A stretch of DNA of 64,000 nt from Phalacrocorax aristotelis (taxonomy: Eukaryota; Chordata; Aves; Suliformes; Phalacrocoracidae). The translations under genes and the position numbers were made by a program. The stretch is from positions 6,831,795-6,895,794 of the forward strand of contig NC_134280.1 of the NCBI RefSeq assembly GCF_949628215.1, read 5' to 3'. The notes beneath the pieces were generated by a model, which did no database searches, had not been told where the DNA came from, and saw nothing but the letters and a program-made list of their open reading frames with translations. Positions within the stretch are counted from its first letter, which is position 1. The number at the start of each line of letters is the position of its first letter. Positions 62,101-64,000 of the stretch are shown one piece after another.

Positions 62101-64000
62101 AAAAAATTCACAGGGAGCCAACACTGCATCAAAGGAAAGTCGGCCTACAAGACTTGTGGTAAACCTTTTCTCTCCATCACAGAATAAACTCCTCTATCCA
62201 AACACAAATATTATTGCTCTCTAAAATATATTTAGTCTCTCTGATGGTATTCTGAATGAGATAGGGAAAAAACACTGAAGATTACTCATGAAAGTACTTG
62301 CCAATTTTTTGCTTGGCTTTTGGTCAGAATTCTAAGTTTTAGCAAACAAACTCACTATTTCAAATAATCAGAGAACCTGTCCCAGTATTACGTGCGTTCG
62401 TTCAAAACCACACATTCACATGCGCATAAGGAAGACAGATATGTCCTATAAACAAGAAACAGGACAGAATGTGAACTTGACGTTGAAAAAGTTTTAGGTG
62501 AACACAGAGATTTTAAACAGTTCTAGGAAAATTCTTGTTTCACGTTCATCAGAAAAGCCATTTATCAACCATCAACAAGGTGGATGAATCAGGCAAAGCT
62601 GCGAAGTGGGAGAAGATGGCTTAGGGAACAAGAGGATGAGGTGTTTGGGAAGCCATGATGGGAAACAAGCGGAGGCACAGTTTGTACACGTTCAGATAGA
62701 TAAGTTCCCAGCACTGGGATCAAGGGTTGGCCTGAGATGCTTTGGACTGCTTATGCTATTTTGCTCCTTAAGAGTCAATACTTGTTTCAAGAAGCTAAGA
62801 GACTCTAGATGTTTCTGCAGTTTGGAGGGGGATACCTCTTCTGCAAACGCAAATACATCAAGTCACTAATGGCAGATGGTTAGCTTGGTCATAAGCAGAA
62901 TGATTTTACTCTCTGGTCAACATCCAGACATATGATCAAGTCATCAGGATTTTTTATATAGGTTCCTTTTTCATGGGAATGAAGGAAGAATCGCATATAT
63001 TTCTTCATTTGTATACAAATTATTTAGGAAAATTTAGCTGGCAACTTTCACAGAAACACAGTATCTTTTCCCCCCACCCCCTCTTTAGCATGTTGTACAG
63101 CAGTCTAGGGAACCAAAACAGATCATGCATTGAAAAACAGTTTTCAGAACAGTTCATTAAATGCACTGAAGAATGTTTGTTGCTTACATATTCCCCCCAG
63201 ATGATGTCTTGACTGCACATATACAAGCCCTCATTCCTTACAGACCCAGTCCCACCAGACCGAAAGAAAGAGTTAAAAGTGGTGAGACACATTACTCATT
63301 CAAGTATGTGAAGTTAGGTGGGTTCAGAGGGGATTACAAATGTCATGTTTGCTACTGAATCTCTTTCACGCTAGGTACCGTTTGCTGCACACATTCACAC
63401 AACGTTCCCCTTTGGCTGCACAATCGTTAGCTTTCAGATTTGTAGAACCATTTCAATCTCAAGCATCTTACTTAAGGGAGGTGCTGCAGATTTCTCTTGT
63501 TTTCAGCATGTTGGGAAAGAGATGACACTTATTGATAAAGAAATGGTTTATTTTGTCCCACATTTTCCCCATAACGTGAAGTACAATTTTTACATACTAC
63601 ATGTTGATGACTTGCATACTATTGTGACTCATAGCACTTGTTTCACTATTTTCACTGCAATTTTTTTATTTTGAGCAAATATTTTTTGTTCAACTTTGTC
63701 TTTCAATTACTGAGTTGTCTTCTACAGTGTACCGATTTATAGAAAAAGTTATGAAATAAATGTGATAGTATTTGCTAGTATTTGTTCCAGGGTACCTATG
63801 GTGCCTTTTGCCAGGAGATGGCAGCATGTTGCTGCTTAGCTGGCGCAGCCTCTGCAAAACGCTTGAAGTGGAAACAAACTTTCAGACAGAAACTAGGTCT
63901 TTGTAAACCCACATCCTTATATATTCTCTCACGGCAAAATACTGTAGTCATGTCTCTTAGAAGTCCTTCAGGGGCTGAGTCAGAGTGTGAAGTTTTCCTT
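50147..64000. other. Gene-free AT-rich DNA to the end of the window
   Basis: No gene is supported in this 13.8-kb interval. The longest frames (58744-59193, 149 codons; 61579-62097, 172 codons) have no domain, low-complexity features or splice context that would mark them as real. Parts at 53800-54480 look like constrained non-coding DNA by texture, without repeats. A hairpin-capable sequence lies at 54264-54288 (GTACCTGC, 9-base loop, GCAGGTAC), and its right arm overlaps an E-box-like CAGGTA word. Poly(T)/C tracts occur at 57713-57740. Confidence 0.5.

Noticed and set aside
1..64000. Search for tRNA, rRNA and CRISPR arrays
   Set aside because: I saw no tRNA B-box with a matching A-box, no rRNA sequence and no regular repeat-spacer array. 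The only periodic repeat (31534-31836) has no unique spacers of constant length and is too diverged.

Overview
This window looks like avian nuclear DNA. The interspersed repeats are CR1 LINE 3' ends with their typical bird-type tails (ATTCTAGG or ATTCTGTG octamers) and a class III (ERVL/spuma-like) endogenous retrovirus whose LTR begins TGTCCTGGTTTTGGCTGGG. Older material consists of MIR-like and hAT-like scraps. There is no operon structure. Nearly all open frames are short chance ORFs in AT-rich non-coding DNA. The species cannot be fixed from sequence alone.

Layout: 1-8659 is gene-free DNA with one minus-strand CR1 (about 6821-7235) and a MIR-like scrap. A decayed provirus occupies 8660-13352: one 5' LTR, a tRNA-Lys-type primer binding site, broken gag, protease, reverse transcriptase, and a cut inside RNase H. 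The stretch 13353-37570 is gene-free. It carries a MIR remnant, a palindromic relic, a hAT-like end, low-complexity tracts and a degenerate minisatellite of about 30 bp period (31534-31836). A minus-strand CR1 with a surviving piece of its RT (37571-38535) comes next. The only convincing cellular gene sits in a strong CpG island (about 41060-42345). It is a two-exon bHLH transcription factor of the TCF15 (paraxis) / SCX (scleraxis) type on the plus strand: exon 1 41595-42023, exon 2 42301-42351, 159 residues. Its 277-bp intron contains another CR1 3' end. A T-rich region with several poly(A) signals follows, up to a plus-strand CR1 at 46100-46672. The rest, to 64000, has one old CR1 (about 49835-50146) and otherwise nothing recognisable.

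The main point of interest is the bHLH gene. Its basic and HLH residues match the TCF15/SCX subfamily, and it keeps that subfamily's C-terminal CTFCLS-QRK motif directly before the intron. It lacks the acidic N-terminal segment of TCF15 and SCX and stands alone in a gene-poor, AT-rich setting. It may be TCF15 or SCX in an unusual form, or a separate paralog. Two near-identical CR1 copies in opposite orientation (37576-38147 and 46100-46672) bracket it as an inverted repeat with an 8-kb loop. Functional and orthology statements are inference from sequence reading; nothing was searched or computed.
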